A stretch of DNA of 64,000 nt from Streptomyces orinoci (GCF_003121295.1 NZ_PHNC01000015.1:37589-101588), one strand, 5' to 3'; positions 54,466 to 63,436 are shown, counted from the first letter of the stretch. Program-made: numbers and translations. Notes: generated by a model from the sequence alone, not told the origin.

Positions 54466-55268
54466 GGTCGGGTCCTCCAGTGGGCGGCGACAGCGGCGAG
54501 GTCCCGCCAGGCCGGCTGCGGCCGGCGGGTCTCCTCGGGGTCGCCGTGGTAGGGGTCGAAGACGACGGAGTCCGCGCCGAGCGCCCGCAGTTGCTCGAGG
54601 TCGGCGAGGACCTGCTCCAGCGTGCCGACCCCGGCGGGCCGGTCGGGGTCGGTAATCGGCGCATCGGTCAGCCGCAGCGCGATCCGGGGCGCGAAACCGG
54701 GCAGCCGGTGCTCCGCCAGCACGCCGCTCATCGCACCGAGCGTCAGCCGCAGCGGATGCCAGGCGTCGCCGAACTCGGCGGCGCGCCGCAGTGCCGCCGC
54801 GCTGCTGCCGCCGATCCAGACCGGGATCCGCTCGTACCCGGTGGGCAGCGCCTCGCGCAGCACGCCCAGATACTCGTCGGTGAGCCGCCCGCGTGCGCCG
54901 AACGGCACGCCGAGCGCGTCGTACTCCCGCCGGGCCCAGCCGACGCCCACCCCGAGGACGAACCGGCCGCCGCTCAGCTGCTGCAGGTTGGCGGCCATCC
55001 GGGCCACCGCCAGCGGGTGCCGGTACGGCAGCACCAGGACGGTGGTGCCCAGCCGCACCCGGGTGGTCAGGCCGGCCAGCCAAGAGAGCGTGGTGAAGGG
55101 TTCGTAGAACGGCTCAGGGTAGCGCTCGGCCACATCCGGCGTGATCACCAGGTGGTCGGAGACCATCAGCAGGTCGAATCCGAGCCCCTCGGTGACCCGC
55201 GCCCAGTCGCGCAGTACGCCCGGATCGGTGCCGGGTCCGAAGTTCGGTACGTTCACGCCCAGTTGCAT
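54462..55268 (-). CDS. LLM-class F420-dependent oxidoreductase
   Basis: A 268-residue luciferase-like TIM-barrel enzyme that uses F420 or FMN. Signatures include MQLGVNVPNFGPGTDPGVL, VSDHLVITPDVAERYPEPFY, VRLGTTVLVLPYRHPLAVAR and the flavin-loop GGRFVLGVGVGWARREYDAL. Substrate unknown. It is the first gene of a pair with the deaminase and is divergent from an Lrp regulator 93 bases away, which probably controls it. Confidence 0.9.
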   Translation of the reverse strand: MQLGVNVPNFGPGTDPGVLRDWARVTEGLGFDLLMVSDHLVITPDVAERYPEPFYEPFTTLSWLAGLTTRVRLGTTVLVLPYRHPLAVARMAANLQQLSGGRFVLGVGVGWARREYDALGVPFGARGRLTDEYLGVLREALPTGYERIPVWIGGSSAAALRRAAEFGDAWHPLRLTLGAMSGVLAEHRLPGFAPRIALRLTDAPITDPDRPAGVGTLEQVLADLEQLRALGADSVVFDPYHGDPEETRRPQPAWRDLAAVAAHWRTRP

Positions 55269-55361
55269 GGTTTGAGGCTATCCCGGTGATCACGGCCAGA
55301 GGAACATGATCTTCCCGGCATGAGCGTCGTTCCGCCGTGGATCTGCCGGTAGTCTCGCGTC

Positions 55362-55817
55362 ATGACCGTGAATATTGCGACCCTCGACGATACCGACTGG
55401 GCCATCATCGCCCAGTTGCAGCAGGAGGCCCGGATCTCGTTGAGCGAGCTGGGCCGGCGGGTGAGCCTCAGCGCCTCGGCCACCACCGAGCGGGTGCGCG
55501 CGCTGGAGTCGCTGGGCGTGATCACCGGCTATTACGCGTCGGTGGACCTGGCGAAGGTCGGTTACCCAGTGCTGGCACTGGTGCGGCTGAAGTACCCCGG
55601 AAACCGCCACCAGCCGCTGCACCGGCTGCTCGCCGAGCGGCGCGAGATCCTGGAGTGCCTGCGCACCACCGGCGACGACTGCTACACCCTCAAGGTGGCG
55701 GCGACGTCGATGGAGCACCTGGAGGTGCTGATGGACGAGCTGGCCGGCCTGGGCAGCACCACCACCAGCGTGGTGTACCGGCAGACGCTCCCGTTCCGGG
55801 GTCCGCAGCGGCCATGA
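55362..55817 (+). CDS. Lrp/AsnC family transcriptional regulator
   Basis: A 151-residue regulator. The N-terminal helix-turn-helix reads DDTDWAIIAQLQQEARISLS and ELGRRVSLSASATTERVRAL; the C-terminal RAM ligand-binding domain has VITGYYASVDLAKVGYPVLA and GDDCYTLKVAATSMEHLEVL. Lrp-type proteins sense amino acids or related small molecules. It faces the LLM/deaminase pair across a short shared promoter region. Confidence 0.9.
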   Translation: MTVNIATLDDTDWAIIAQLQQEARISLSELGRRVSLSASATTERVRALESLGVITGYYASVDLAKVGYPVLALVRLKYPGNRHQPLHRLLAERREILECLRTTGDDCYTLKVAATSMEHLEVLMDELAGLGSTTTSVVYRQTLPFRGPQRP

Positions 55818-56160
55818 GCCGCCGTCAGGCGCCGGATGGCCTTCGCATGCTGCGGCCGGCGTACGGGGTCGAACCGATCAGGCGATCCGTCAGTTCGCCG
55901 TAGCGGCGGACGATCGCAGCGAGACAATCAACACTGCCACCAGCGAGAGCGCCCCATTACGTCCTCACGCCAGCTCCATGACCTGCGACTTCAGGTTGGA
56001 AACAGCTCATGGGGATGGCGGCCGGGGAAATGTGACTCGTGTAGCGCCAGGAGCCCGAGCTGTTGGTCAGACCTCAAGTCGGACGCGGGCTCAGCCCATC
56101 CATCACCGGGCGGAAGAGATGTTCCCGGCGCTCGGCAAGCGTCGGGGCCTGGCCGGCGAT
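55818..56160. other. Intergenic region, nothing recognised
   Basis: 343 bases between the Lrp gene and a TetR remnant. No gene is supported; any coding content is probably decayed. Confidence 0.4.
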
Positions 56161-56425
56161 TCAGCTGAGGGTGTTGGCCAGTGCGAACAGGTCCATGGGC
56201 GCCACGTCCGGCCGGATCCTCCCTGTTCCCTGGGCCGCCTCGAGCAGCCGGCCACCGGCCCGGCGTATCGCCAGGCAGCCGTGGTGCAGTGGCGATTGTG
56301 GGTCGTTCAGCGTGGCCATCAGGGTTGCCGGCAGGCCCTGGTAGGCACCGGCGCCGAGTGAACTCGTAGAGCCATTCACCCAGTGCCTGCTCGGGCGGCG
56401 CCGTGGCGGCGAGTGCGTCCGCCCG
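56161..56425 (-). pseudogene. TetR/AcrR-type regulator, C-terminal fragment
   Basis: Minus-strand frames give ALAATAPPEQALGEWLYEF and, after a frameshift, YQGLPATLMATLNDPQSPLH, HGCLAIRRAGGRLLEAAQGT and DVAPMDLFALANTLS-stop. This is the ligand-binding half of a TetR regulator. The DNA-binding N-terminus is missing, replaced by a dehydrogenase fragment on the other strand. Confidence 0.7.
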
Positions 56426-56426
56426 T

Positions 56427-56530
56427 TCGAGGAGGTGACCCGTCCCGACCCCGGCCCGGCCGGGTGCTGGTGCGTGTCCACGTGGCTGGTGTCAACCCGC
56501 CGGACTGGTACGCGCGACGAGGCTTCGAGA
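56427..56530 (+). pseudogene. Quinone oxidoreductase/zinc-type dehydrogenase, N-terminal fragment
   Basis: FEEVTRPDPGP in one frame and RPGRVLVRVHVAGVNPPDWY in the next match the start of NADP-dependent alcohol dehydrogenase-like proteins. It ends after ARRGFER. TetR-dehydrogenase divergent pairs are common, so the two remnants probably come from one locus. Confidence 0.65.
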
Positions 56531-56539
56531 GAACGGCGG

Positions 56540-56651
56540 GTACCTGGTTCACGATGACGTGCGCAGACACGTGTCCCTTCTTGAGCGCGAAATCGTCCAG
56601 GCCCAGGGCCCGCGGCGCGACCCCGACGCGCCGGTAGATGGGTCTTCGCAT
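56540..56651 (-). mobile_element. ISL3-family transposase fragment
   Basis: Minus-strand YRRVGVAPRALGLDDFALKK followed by GHVSAHVIVN matches the first catalytic-Asp region (LGxDDFAxRKG) of ISL3 transposases. Only about 35 residues remain. Confidence 0.7.
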
Positions 56652-56934
56652 TCCGTCCTGCGCGCTTTTGGGCCGGGAGGCGGGGGGCAGGGCGGCGATG
56701 CGGAGGTGAGCCTATTCGGGGTGCCATGACGCAGCCATGACGACCAGTGGGGGGTCGGCGGACGAGCCGATGAGTCGGGGGCTGGCGAGCCCGGGGACCG
56801 GTCCCGCGTGCCCAGGGGCAACCGGTCCCAGACACAAGGAGCGGGACACCAGGCATTGAAATGAGGAGGTGGGTGATGGCGGAGAAACCTGGGGCCGCGT
56901 TGGGAACCGGGACAGGCTTTCGGGCCGCCGATAT

Positions 56935-57155
56935 GCAGGGGCGGGTGTTGGTCCGAAGGCGCCGATCCAGGCCAACCAGCGGTGGCACATCGAGCGCACC
57001 CACGCCTGGCAGAACGCCTTCCACCGGCTCGCCCGCTGCGACGAAGCCGAACTGCGGTCATCAACGCCTACTTTGACCTCGCCGACACCACCACCACCAT
57101 CACCACCATCGTCCGTAGCCTGATCCGCCCGGCGTGGACGACCCACCGCCCATGA
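56935..57155 (+). mobile_element. IS5-family transposase C-terminal fragment
   Basis: GPKAPIQANQRWHIERTHAW, QNAFHRLARCDE and, after a frameshift, VINAYFDLADTTTTITTIVR with SLIRPAWTTHRP-stop match the last 70 residues of an IS5-type transposase, including the WxxERT catalytic-Glu region. It ends nine bases before the HxlR stop. Confidence 0.78.
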
Positions 57156-57163
57156 GCACACTC

Positions 57164-57547
57164 TTATCTGACCGCCGCTCGGTTGCTGATGCCGGTGCTG
57201 TGGTGCTCTTGGGCGGCAAGGATCTGATCGGCGTGATCGATCGCCCACTGGCCGAGGGCGGCCAGTGGTCCGTCAGAGAGGCTGCTGCCCAACTCGGACA
57301 GCTCGTACGCCACGGCGCGGTCGCCCGGCGTGCTGATCCGTACGATCAGGCCGTTGGCGTGCAGCCGGCGCAGAGTCTGGGTGAGGACCTTGTCGCTGAC
57401 GCCGGCGATCACGCCCAGAAGGTCGATTCGGCGGCGCCTGCCCGCCCGCAGCGACATCAGCACCACCGGGTCCCAGGTGTGGGCTATCAGCTCGGCGGCC
57501 AGGCGCACCGCACAGTCGGCGGCGAAGGGTTCGCAGTGGTCGTTCAC
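57164..57547 (-). CDS. HxlR-family winged-helix regulator
   Basis: A 127-residue HxlR/MarR-like regulator. HTWDPVVLMSLRAGRRRRID, GVSDKVLTQTLRRLHANGLI and VAYELSELGSSLSDGPLAAL give the winged-helix and dimer helices. GTG at 57547 follows GGAAGAG; the upstream in-frame extension crosses the operator. It is divergent from an F420-reductase-like gene and should bind the perfect palindrome between them, repressing both. Confidence 0.88.
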   Translation of the reverse strand: MNDHCEPFAADCAVRLAAELIAHTWDPVVLMSLRAGRRRRIDLLGVIAGVSDKVLTQTLRRLHANGLIVRISTPGDRAVAYELSELGSSLSDGPLAALGQWAIDHADQILAAQEHHSTGISNRAAVR

Positions 57548-57568
57548 GCGTCTCTTCCTACCGGATGC

Positions 57569-57590
57569 GGGCCTACCGATCGGTAGGCCC
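57569..57590. promoter_or_regulatory. Perfect 22-bp palindrome, HxlR operator candidate
   Basis: The half-site GGGCCTACCGA is followed immediately by its exact reverse complement. Extra CTACCG copies lie on both sides (near 57558 and 57598). It sits in the 94-base gap between the HxlR gene and its divergent partner. Confidence 0.85.
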
Positions 57591-57641
57591 AAGGTCCCTA
57601 CCGTAACGAGGTGTCAGGCGTTCGAGGATTGGGAGAGCAAC

Positions 57642-58286
57642 GTGCGAATCGGAATTCTGGGCACCGGCGTGATGGCCACGGCACTGGCGGAGGCGTGGGT
57701 GCGACGTGGACACCACGCCCTCGTCGGAGGCCGTTCACGCGACAAGGCCCGGGCGATCGCCGAGCGGCTCGGCGACGCGGTCGAGGCGGTCGCCCCTGCG
57801 CAGGTGGCCAAGGCGAGCGACGCCGTGGTGGTCGCGGTGGCGTGGGAGGGGATCGACCATGTGCTCGCTCTCGCCGGAGCCGACGAGGGGTCACTGGCCG
57901 GCAAGGCCGTGATCGACTGCACCAACGCAGTGGACTACGCCGACGGCCTGCTCAAGCTGCCCACCGGGTCGGCGGTAGAACACATCGCCAAGCGGGCTGT
58001 GGGCTGCCACGTGGTCAAGGCGCTGCACCTCTTCGCGGGGACGAGCTGGCTGGCGCCGACGCAGACAGGACAGCCAAAGCGAACCGTGGCGATGTGCGGC
58101 GACGACGCTGCGGCGCTCGACATCGCCGCCGAGCTGATCCACGACCTCGGTGGCGTGCCCGCCGTGATAGGCGGGCTCGAGCACGCGCGGCAGCTTGAAG
58201 ATGTGGCAGGGTTCGTCATGCGGCTGGTCGCCGCGGGCCACAACCCCGTCACCGCCGTGCCCGTCGTCGACCGGTCACAGGACTGA
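57642..58286 (+). CDS. NADPH:F420 reductase-like oxidoreductase
   Basis: A 214-residue Rossmann protein of the F420-dependent NADP reductase group. It begins VRIGILGTGVMATALAEAWV, followed by HALVGGRSRDKARAIAERLG, DCTNAVDYADG and HVVKALHLFAGTSWLAP. Such enzymes transfer hydride between NADP and F420 or act as small NAD(P) reductases. GTG at 57642 follows GGGAGAG. The divergent HxlR gene and the palindrome indicate inducible control. Confidence 0.87.
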   Translation: MRIGILGTGVMATALAEAWVRRGHHALVGGRSRDKARAIAERLGDAVEAVAPAQVAKASDAVVVAVAWEGIDHVLALAGADEGSLAGKAVIDCTNAVDYADGLLKLPTGSAVEHIAKRAVGCHVVKALHLFAGTSWLAPTQTGQPKRTVAMCGDDAAALDIAAELIHDLGGVPAVIGGLEHARQLEDVAGFVMRLVAAGHNPVTAVPVVDRSQD

Positions 58287-58363
58287 CGACAGCGCTTAGT
58301 CTAAGAGTCGGCGACCCGGTCTGCGGCGGCGTCCCGTAAGGGGCGCCGCCGCAGCCGTGTCCG

Positions 58364-59374
58364 CTACCATTCGCCGCGTCCGCCGACCAGCCCCTCTCCC
58401 ACCCGCGTCCGCGCGTAGAGCACCACCCGCCCGGTCCGGTGCGCGCTCACCAGACCCGCCGCGCGCAGGGCCGTCAGATGCTGGGAAACGCCGCCGGGCG
58501 ACAGGCCGGTACGGCGGGCCAGTTCGGTGGTGGAGGCGGGAGTGCCCAGTTCGGCGAGGAGCCGGGCGCGGCTGCGGCCGAGGACACCGGCCAGGGCGTC
58601 GGAGCAGGGCTGGTCCCGGCGCTGCCACAGGGTGCCGATACCACGGGGCGCGTAGCGCAGGGTCGGCTGCCACTCCTCGCTGCCGAGTGTGGAGAAGACG
58701 CGGGGCCAGACAAAGGCCGAGGGGACGAGCAGCAGTCCACGACCGTCCAGACGACGGGTGCCGTGTATACAGCGGCCGGTCAGCCGCAAGGTGTCGGTAT
58801 CCCAGGAGAGTTGGGGGTCCAGGTCCTCGAAGAGCAGTGCGGCACCGCCTTCCGCGAAGCGTCTGGCCCGGTGCAGGGTGTCGCCCTCCGACAGGGACAG
58901 TACGCGTGGCCAGTACGGGGCGAGGGCCACCTCCCAGTACGCGGCAGTCACCTCGGCCAGCCGGGCCAGGCCGCGTTCCCCTTCCTCGCGCAGCGCGGCA
59001 ACCGCCGGCTGGGCCTCGGCGATCGTCGTGGTCAGTTCCTGCGGCGGTGTGGCGCGCAGCACCGCCAGTTCCACTTCGAGCGAGGGCTGGGGAGTGGTGG
59101 GCGGCGGCACCAGAAAGCCCGGAACGCCGCCCGGCACGGGGAGCAGCCGGGCCAGCGGCGAGAGGTCCAGCCCGGCGGCGGCGATCCGGGGACGCACCTG
59201 CTCGGCCCAGCAGTTGTGGGTGCCCTGGGCGTCCGCTCCCTTCAACACACGTGCGCCGGCCACCACTTCCCACAACGGGGACACGGCGAACCGGGTACGG
59301 GCCACGTCCTCCGCCGAGAACTCCACCGCCAGCGGACCGCCCCGCCCAGGAGACCGCTGCTTGTGCATCACCAT
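58364..59374 (-). CDS. DUF5937/ArsR-type winged-helix transcriptional regulator
   Basis: A 336-residue protein. The N-terminal 240 residues (VEFSAEDVARTRFAVSPLWE, AYWEVALAPYWPRVLSLSEG, CIHGTRRLDGRGLLLVPSAF) match the DUF5937 module common in Streptomyces. The C-terminus is an ArsR-type winged helix: LGRSRARLLAELGTPASTTE, RRTGLSPGGVSQHLTALRAA. It is divergent from an MFS exporter 55 bases away and probably represses it. Confidence 0.87.
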   Translation of the reverse strand: MVMHKQRSPGRGGPLAVEFSAEDVARTRFAVSPLWEVVAGARVLKGADAQGTHNCWAEQVRPRIAAAGLDLSPLARLLPVPGGVPGFLVPPPTTPQPSLEVELAVLRATPPQELTTTIAEAQPAVAALREEGERGLARLAEVTAAYWEVALAPYWPRVLSLSEGDTLHRARRFAEGGAALLFEDLDPQLSWDTDTLRLTGRCIHGTRRLDGRGLLLVPSAFVWPRVFSTLGSEEWQPTLRYAPRGIGTLWQRRDQPCSDALAGVLGRSRARLLAELGTPASTTELARRTGLSPGGVSQHLTALRAAGLVSAHRTGRVVLYARTRVGEGLVGGRGEW

Positions 59375-59429
59375 TCAGCACAGGCTAAATCATTGGGTAA
59401 GGGCGCCGGCGTTCGGCAGCGTGCCGGTC

Positions 59430-60737
59430 ATGTCCTGCGAAAACCCTTGGCGGAGCCCTGACTTCCGCACCCTCTTCACGGCCACCGTGCTCAGCCAGCT
59501 GGGCACCAATGCCGGCTATGTCGCCGTACCGCTGATCGCGGTGTCCACGCTCGACGCGAGCCCCGGCCAGGTCGGGCTGCTGGCCACCCTGAGCACCGCC
59601 GCCTTCCTGCTGGTCGGCCTACCCGCCGGGGCCTGGGTGGACCGGATGCGACAGCGCCGGCTGCTGATAGCCGCGGACCTGACGCGGGCCGTCCTCTTCG
59701 CCTCGGTGCCGGTGGCCTCGGCACTGGGCGTGCTGTCCCTTGGGCAGCTGTTCGTGGTGGTCCTGCTGGCCGGCTGTGCCACCGTGTTCTTCGATGTGGG
59801 CTCGCAGAGTGTGCTGCCCCAACTGGTCGGCCGGGACGGGCTGATCCGGGCGAACTCGGCCGTGGTGACCCTTCAGGCGGCGGGCAATGTGACCGGCCGG
59901 GGCGCGGGCGGTGCACTGGTACAACTGCTCACGGCGCCGACCGCCGTCGCCGGTACGGCAGTTCTCCACCTGGCGTCGGCGCTGCGGCTCATCGGCATCC
60001 GGCATGACCCGCTGCCCGGCCCCGGCCCGCGCGCCGGGCAGCGGCCGGTACGCCTGAGCACCCAGATCGCCGAGGGGCTCCGACATGTACTGGGCAGCAG
60101 CGAACTGCGCGCCCTAGCGTTCTCCGCCTCCCTCACCAACCTCGGTTCGCAGATCATCAACACCCTGCTCCCGGTCTTGTTCGCCCGGGAACTCGGGCTG
60201 CCCGCAGGCGCGCTGGGCCTCTACTGGGCCGTCGGTGGCGTCGGCATGTTCCTCGGCGCCCGGTGCGCCGCCCCCTGGGCCCGGCGCTGGGGATACGGGC
60301 ATGCGCTGGGGCTGGCCGGTCTCCTGGTGGCACCGGCGGCGCTGGTCATTCCGCTTGTCGACCGCGGCCCCTGGCTCTGGCTTGCCGGGGCGGGCTGGCT
60401 ACTGGCCACACTCAGGACGGGCGTCAACAATGTGCTGGGTGTCACCCTTCGTCAGCGGCTGACCCCCGGTCCGCTCCTGGGCCGCATGAACGCGACCTTC
60501 CGTTTCATGCTCACCGGCGCGCTCGCCGTGGGCTCCGCCGTGGCCGGTCTGCTCGGTGAGTTCGTCGGAGTGCGTATGGCGCTCTGGACGGGCGCCTGTT
60601 GTCTGGCGCTCTCCTTCCTGCCCGTCGTCCTCTCCCCGGTCCGCACCCGGCGGGAGCTGCCGGCGCAGGCGGTTGTGCGCACGGCCGTGGCCACGGCGGA
60701 GGGCCGGGCGGACGGCCGTGGTGCGCCGGGGCGGTAG
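59430..60737 (+). CDS. MFS transporter (drug-efflux type)
   Basis: A 435-residue major facilitator with about twelve membrane helices. The loop 2-3 motif appears as GLPAGAWVDRMRQRRLLIAA. The protein starts MSCENPWRSPDFRTLFTATV, typical of actinomycete MFS exporters of the DHA3 type, and has a cytoplasmic loop near residue 195-215. ATG at 59430 is used; GTG at 59421 is possible. Control by the divergent DUF5937-ArsR regulator is inferred. Confidence 0.88.
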   Translation: MSCENPWRSPDFRTLFTATVLSQLGTNAGYVAVPLIAVSTLDASPGQVGLLATLSTAAFLLVGLPAGAWVDRMRQRRLLIAADLTRAVLFASVPVASALGVLSLGQLFVVVLLAGCATVFFDVGSQSVLPQLVGRDGLIRANSAVVTLQAAGNVTGRGAGGALVQLLTAPTAVAGTAVLHLASALRLIGIRHDPLPGPGPRAGQRPVRLSTQIAEGLRHVLGSSELRALAFSASLTNLGSQIINTLLPVLFARELGLPAGALGLYWAVGGVGMFLGARCAAPWARRWGYGHALGLAGLLVAPAALVIPLVDRGPWLWLAGAGWLLATLRTGVNNVLGVTLRQRLTPGPLLGRMNATFRFMLTGALAVGSAVAGLLGEFVGVRMALWTGACCLALSFLPVVLSPVRTRRELPAQAVVRTAVATAEGRADGRGAPGR

Positions 60738-60770
60738 GGCGCTGGTCGTGTCCCTTATGGGGGGCCTTTA

Positions 60771-61703
60771 TCAGACACCGATCACCGGGAAGGAGCGTGC
60801 GGGCAGGCGCACGCCCGCCTGCTTGAGGGCCTCAACGGTGCTTTCCAGGTCGCTCAGATGCGCTTCCAGCGCATCGGCCTCCGCGTTCCCCGGGCGGGCC
60901 CGCAGGGCCAGGCTTGTCACCGACTGCCGGATGCGCGGCATGGGGCCGCTCCATGGCGGGTCAAAGCTCCACGGTACGGGGCCGGTTCGTCCATGGGCGG
61001 TCAGCCAGTCGCCGATCCGTGCGTCCACCCAGCCGTGGAGTTTCCAGAAGACCGGGTTGACATGGGACGAGTAGAAGTCGGCGAGCCAGTTGTAAGCGGG
61101 GTGGTCCCATCGGGGATCGACGTCAAAGGGGTCGCCGTCCGGGCGGTACGCCGGCATCGGAGCCGCCCAGCGCAGATGCATCCGGTTGTGGATGGTGAAC
61201 TCGATGCTCGCTCCCAGGCGTCCGAGTGTCATACCGCGCAGCGCGGAGGGATCGGTGAACTCGGCCTGCCAGCGCCGGATTTGATGGAATGACGCCGCGC
61301 TCTTGGCGCTGTTCACGGCCTCGGTGGTGCCCGGGTCATCCGGAATGCCGAAGGGCGGCGGGACCGGGTATGCACTGTCTCCGGGCGCCGGGACGCTCTG
61401 CCATCCCTCCACGCGGGGATAACGGGGGTCCCCCAACTGGGCAAGGATCGCATTGACATCAGCGATTATCTGCCGGTGCATAGAGAGGAAGTCCTCACCC
61501 GACCCGTTGTCGAGCTCGGGTCGGGGAGAATCCCCGCCCGTGAGGGCCGGCCGGGGCGGGTCCCAGCCATGGTCGCGGAACACCTGCCGCTGGTCGGGGG
61601 AGAAATTGGCCCACTCGTTGCGTGCGGTGTGCCACAGCATGTGATGCATACGCATCGCCCGGGCGGCCATGGCGTCGGTCACCGGTCGGGGCAGATAGGT
61701 CAT
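60771..61703 (-). CDS. Tyrosinase-like type-3 copper protein
   Basis: A 310-residue protein with the histidine pattern of tyrosinases. The candidate CuA site is RMHHMLWHTARNEW at residues 18-31, with a further His in FLSMHRQI. The CuB site has EFTIHNRMHLRW (HxxxH) and HVNPVFWKLHGWVD, equivalent to the family's FWLHH..D. ATG at 61703 follows AGGAG. No Tat signal and no MelC1-type caddie gene is next to it. It differs from the classic 270-residue Streptomyces tyrosinase, so phenol oxidation is inferred and the substrate is open. Confidence 0.75.
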   Translation of the reverse strand: MTYLPRPVTDAMAARAMRMHHMLWHTARNEWANFSPDQRQVFRDHGWDPPRPALTGGDSPRPELDNGSGEDFLSMHRQIIADVNAILAQLGDPRYPRVEGWQSVPAPGDSAYPVPPPFGIPDDPGTTEAVNSAKSAASFHQIRRWQAEFTDPSALRGMTLGRLGASIEFTIHNRMHLRWAAPMPAYRPDGDPFDVDPRWDHPAYNWLADFYSSHVNPVFWKLHGWVDARIGDWLTAHGRTGPVPWSFDPPWSGPMPRIRQSVTSLALRARPGNAEADALEAHLSDLESTVEALKQAGVRLPARSFPVIGV

Positions 61704-62239
61704 GGCGCGCTCCTGGGGTGTTGTGCTTCGCACCCGTGCTTCCCCATCGGCCGGCGCGTCAACGGCCTGTGCTTCCGCACTCCCCGGTCGGATCCCGAGC
61801 GCCGGGCGGCTGCTGTACTCCTACGCTGCCCGACTGGCCTTCGCCAAGTGGCGCAAATCCCCTGCGCCGCCTGCCCAGGAGCGCGGCAAGCCCGGCTCAG
61901 CGAAGCCCCCAAGCGGCTGGCTAAGCATCCGGACGCCCGCGCCGGAGCCCTGCACCGCATGAACCTTCTCGACTACACCCCGCCCCCCGCCGAACCCCGC
62001 CCCGCAGCCGACACGGCGAGCACCCCCGGAGCGGCCTGGTATACGGCACTTGGCGCCGCGCCAAGTGGACGGAGAGAACACGCATCGGAATCCGGGACGA
62101 AAACGGCAATCTCGTCGGACCGGTCTGCAAGGAAGGCGCGATCGAGGGCGTGACCTATACCCGCGGCTCCGTGTTCCGCCCCCGCACCCGCGTATGCCCC
62201 GACCTTCCGCTACGCCCCGACACCCGCACGGTGTATTAG
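61704..62239. other. Region with unassigned coding remnant
   Basis: On the plus strand about 62020-62239 a frame reads LVYGTWRRAKWTERTRIGIR, DENGNLVGPVCKEGAIEGVT and ends RPDTRTVY-stop, a convincing protein tail without a start codon. Its family is unknown. No other gene is seen. Confidence 0.4.
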
Positions 62240-62840
62240 CTGCGCCACACAGACGTGCATGTCGGCGGGTGGGGTTGTCGTGGGTGTCGAGGTGTTGTGC
62301 CGGGGGGTTGGTGGGGTTGTCGTGGCCGGTGGGTGGTTTGTTGTTGTCTCTTGGCTTGTGCTGGCTGGTGTCGAGGTTGTGTTGTTGGTCACGGGTTGGG
62401 TTGTTGAAGTTGTCCGGTCTTGGTGGGGGGGTGTTGTGCGGGTCGGGCGTGACTGCCGGTGTCGTGTGCCGGGGTGTTGGTGGTTGCTGGTGGTTCGTCG
62501 TGTTCAGTCCGTTTGGCATGGTCTGAGCGGTGGGCTGAGTGCGGGGTGTGCCGGGCTCCGCTGGAGCGGTGGTGGTCTGTTCTGCGGGCGGTGGCCGGAG
62601 GGACTGCTCAGGTTCCGGGGTGCTGTTGGGGGTGCCGGGTATGGCTGCCGTCACTGCTGTGTTGGTGGCCGGTTCCGCTTGTCCGCTCGTGGCCGGGTGG
62701 CGGGGAGTTGTCCGGCTGCGCATGTGACAGGGGTTGTCGCACTGGTTGGTCAGTGCCCATCGGTGGCCTGGGGTGGTTCGTTCGTCATGCCGGTGGGGGT
62801 GATCCGGCTGTGATCTTGGGGTCCGGTGCCAGGTTGCTCG
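62240..62840. other. Strongly G+T-skewed noncoding stretch
   Basis: From about 62255 to 62520 the plus strand is made almost only of G, T and some C, with very few A. Frames across it give Val/Gly/Trp-only or Pro/Thr/Asn-only peptides, which argues against coding. The skew weakens towards 62800. Confidence 0.6.
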
Positions 62841-62857
62841 CTGTCCCGGGGTGGTCC

Positions 62858-63398
62858 TTAGTTGGTGCGGTCGGACCAGCCGGAGGGGAGGTCGCCGGGG
62901 GCGACGGAGATGATCTCGTCATTGTCCTGGCCGGCGTTTTCGAAGAGGGTGATCTTGGCGAACTCGGGGACGACGTACAGCGGGTAGGTGGGGCCGGCGT
63001 CCCGGTGGGCGTGCATCTGGTCGAGGTGGTCGTTCTGGAACAGCACGGTGCGTTCGCCATGGGTCTTGACCCAGTCGGGGAAGAAGATGACCCCGTGCAG
63101 GACGCGCTCGCCGGGGATGATGTTGACCACGACCGATGTGCCGGTCGGTTCGTTCCAGGAGACCTTGTAGACGCCCCGGGTGAGCATGACCAGGTCGACC
63201 TCCTGGTCCTTGACCCAGCGGCCGCCGACATGGCCGCTGTGGATGCGGTAGTCGATGGTGTGGTCGTTCTTCACGTACATCTCGTACTGCCAGCCGTTGG
63301 CGTAGGTGTAGATGAGGCGGTGGCCGACGATGCCGGACAGGTCCTGCGGGGGGAACGGGGTTGGCGACGGTGGTCCGGTGCGTGGCGTCGGAGGTCAT
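62858..63398 (-). pseudogene. padC: Phenolic acid decarboxylase, frameshifted near the start
   Basis: This gene encodes a cofactor-free decarboxylase of p-coumaric, ferulic and related acids. From about 63345 down the protein is intact: [60 protein letters not shown] and [20 protein letters not shown]. The natural start ATG 63398 ([14 protein letters not shown]) is in another frame; one extra G in the run 63348-63353 (or 63357-63360) would explain the break. The usual length is about 170-180 residues. It may be functional if this is a sequencing error. A MarR gene is divergent. Confidence 0.85.
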
Positions 63399-63436
63399 CT
63401 GCGGTGCCCTTCTGCTCGGTCGCCGGTTCGACGGCG

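Noticed and set aside
62259..62813. Plus-strand ORF of 184 codons in the G+T-rich stretch
   Set aside because: Composition (Val, Gly, Trp) follows directly from the base skew; no homologue-like pattern.
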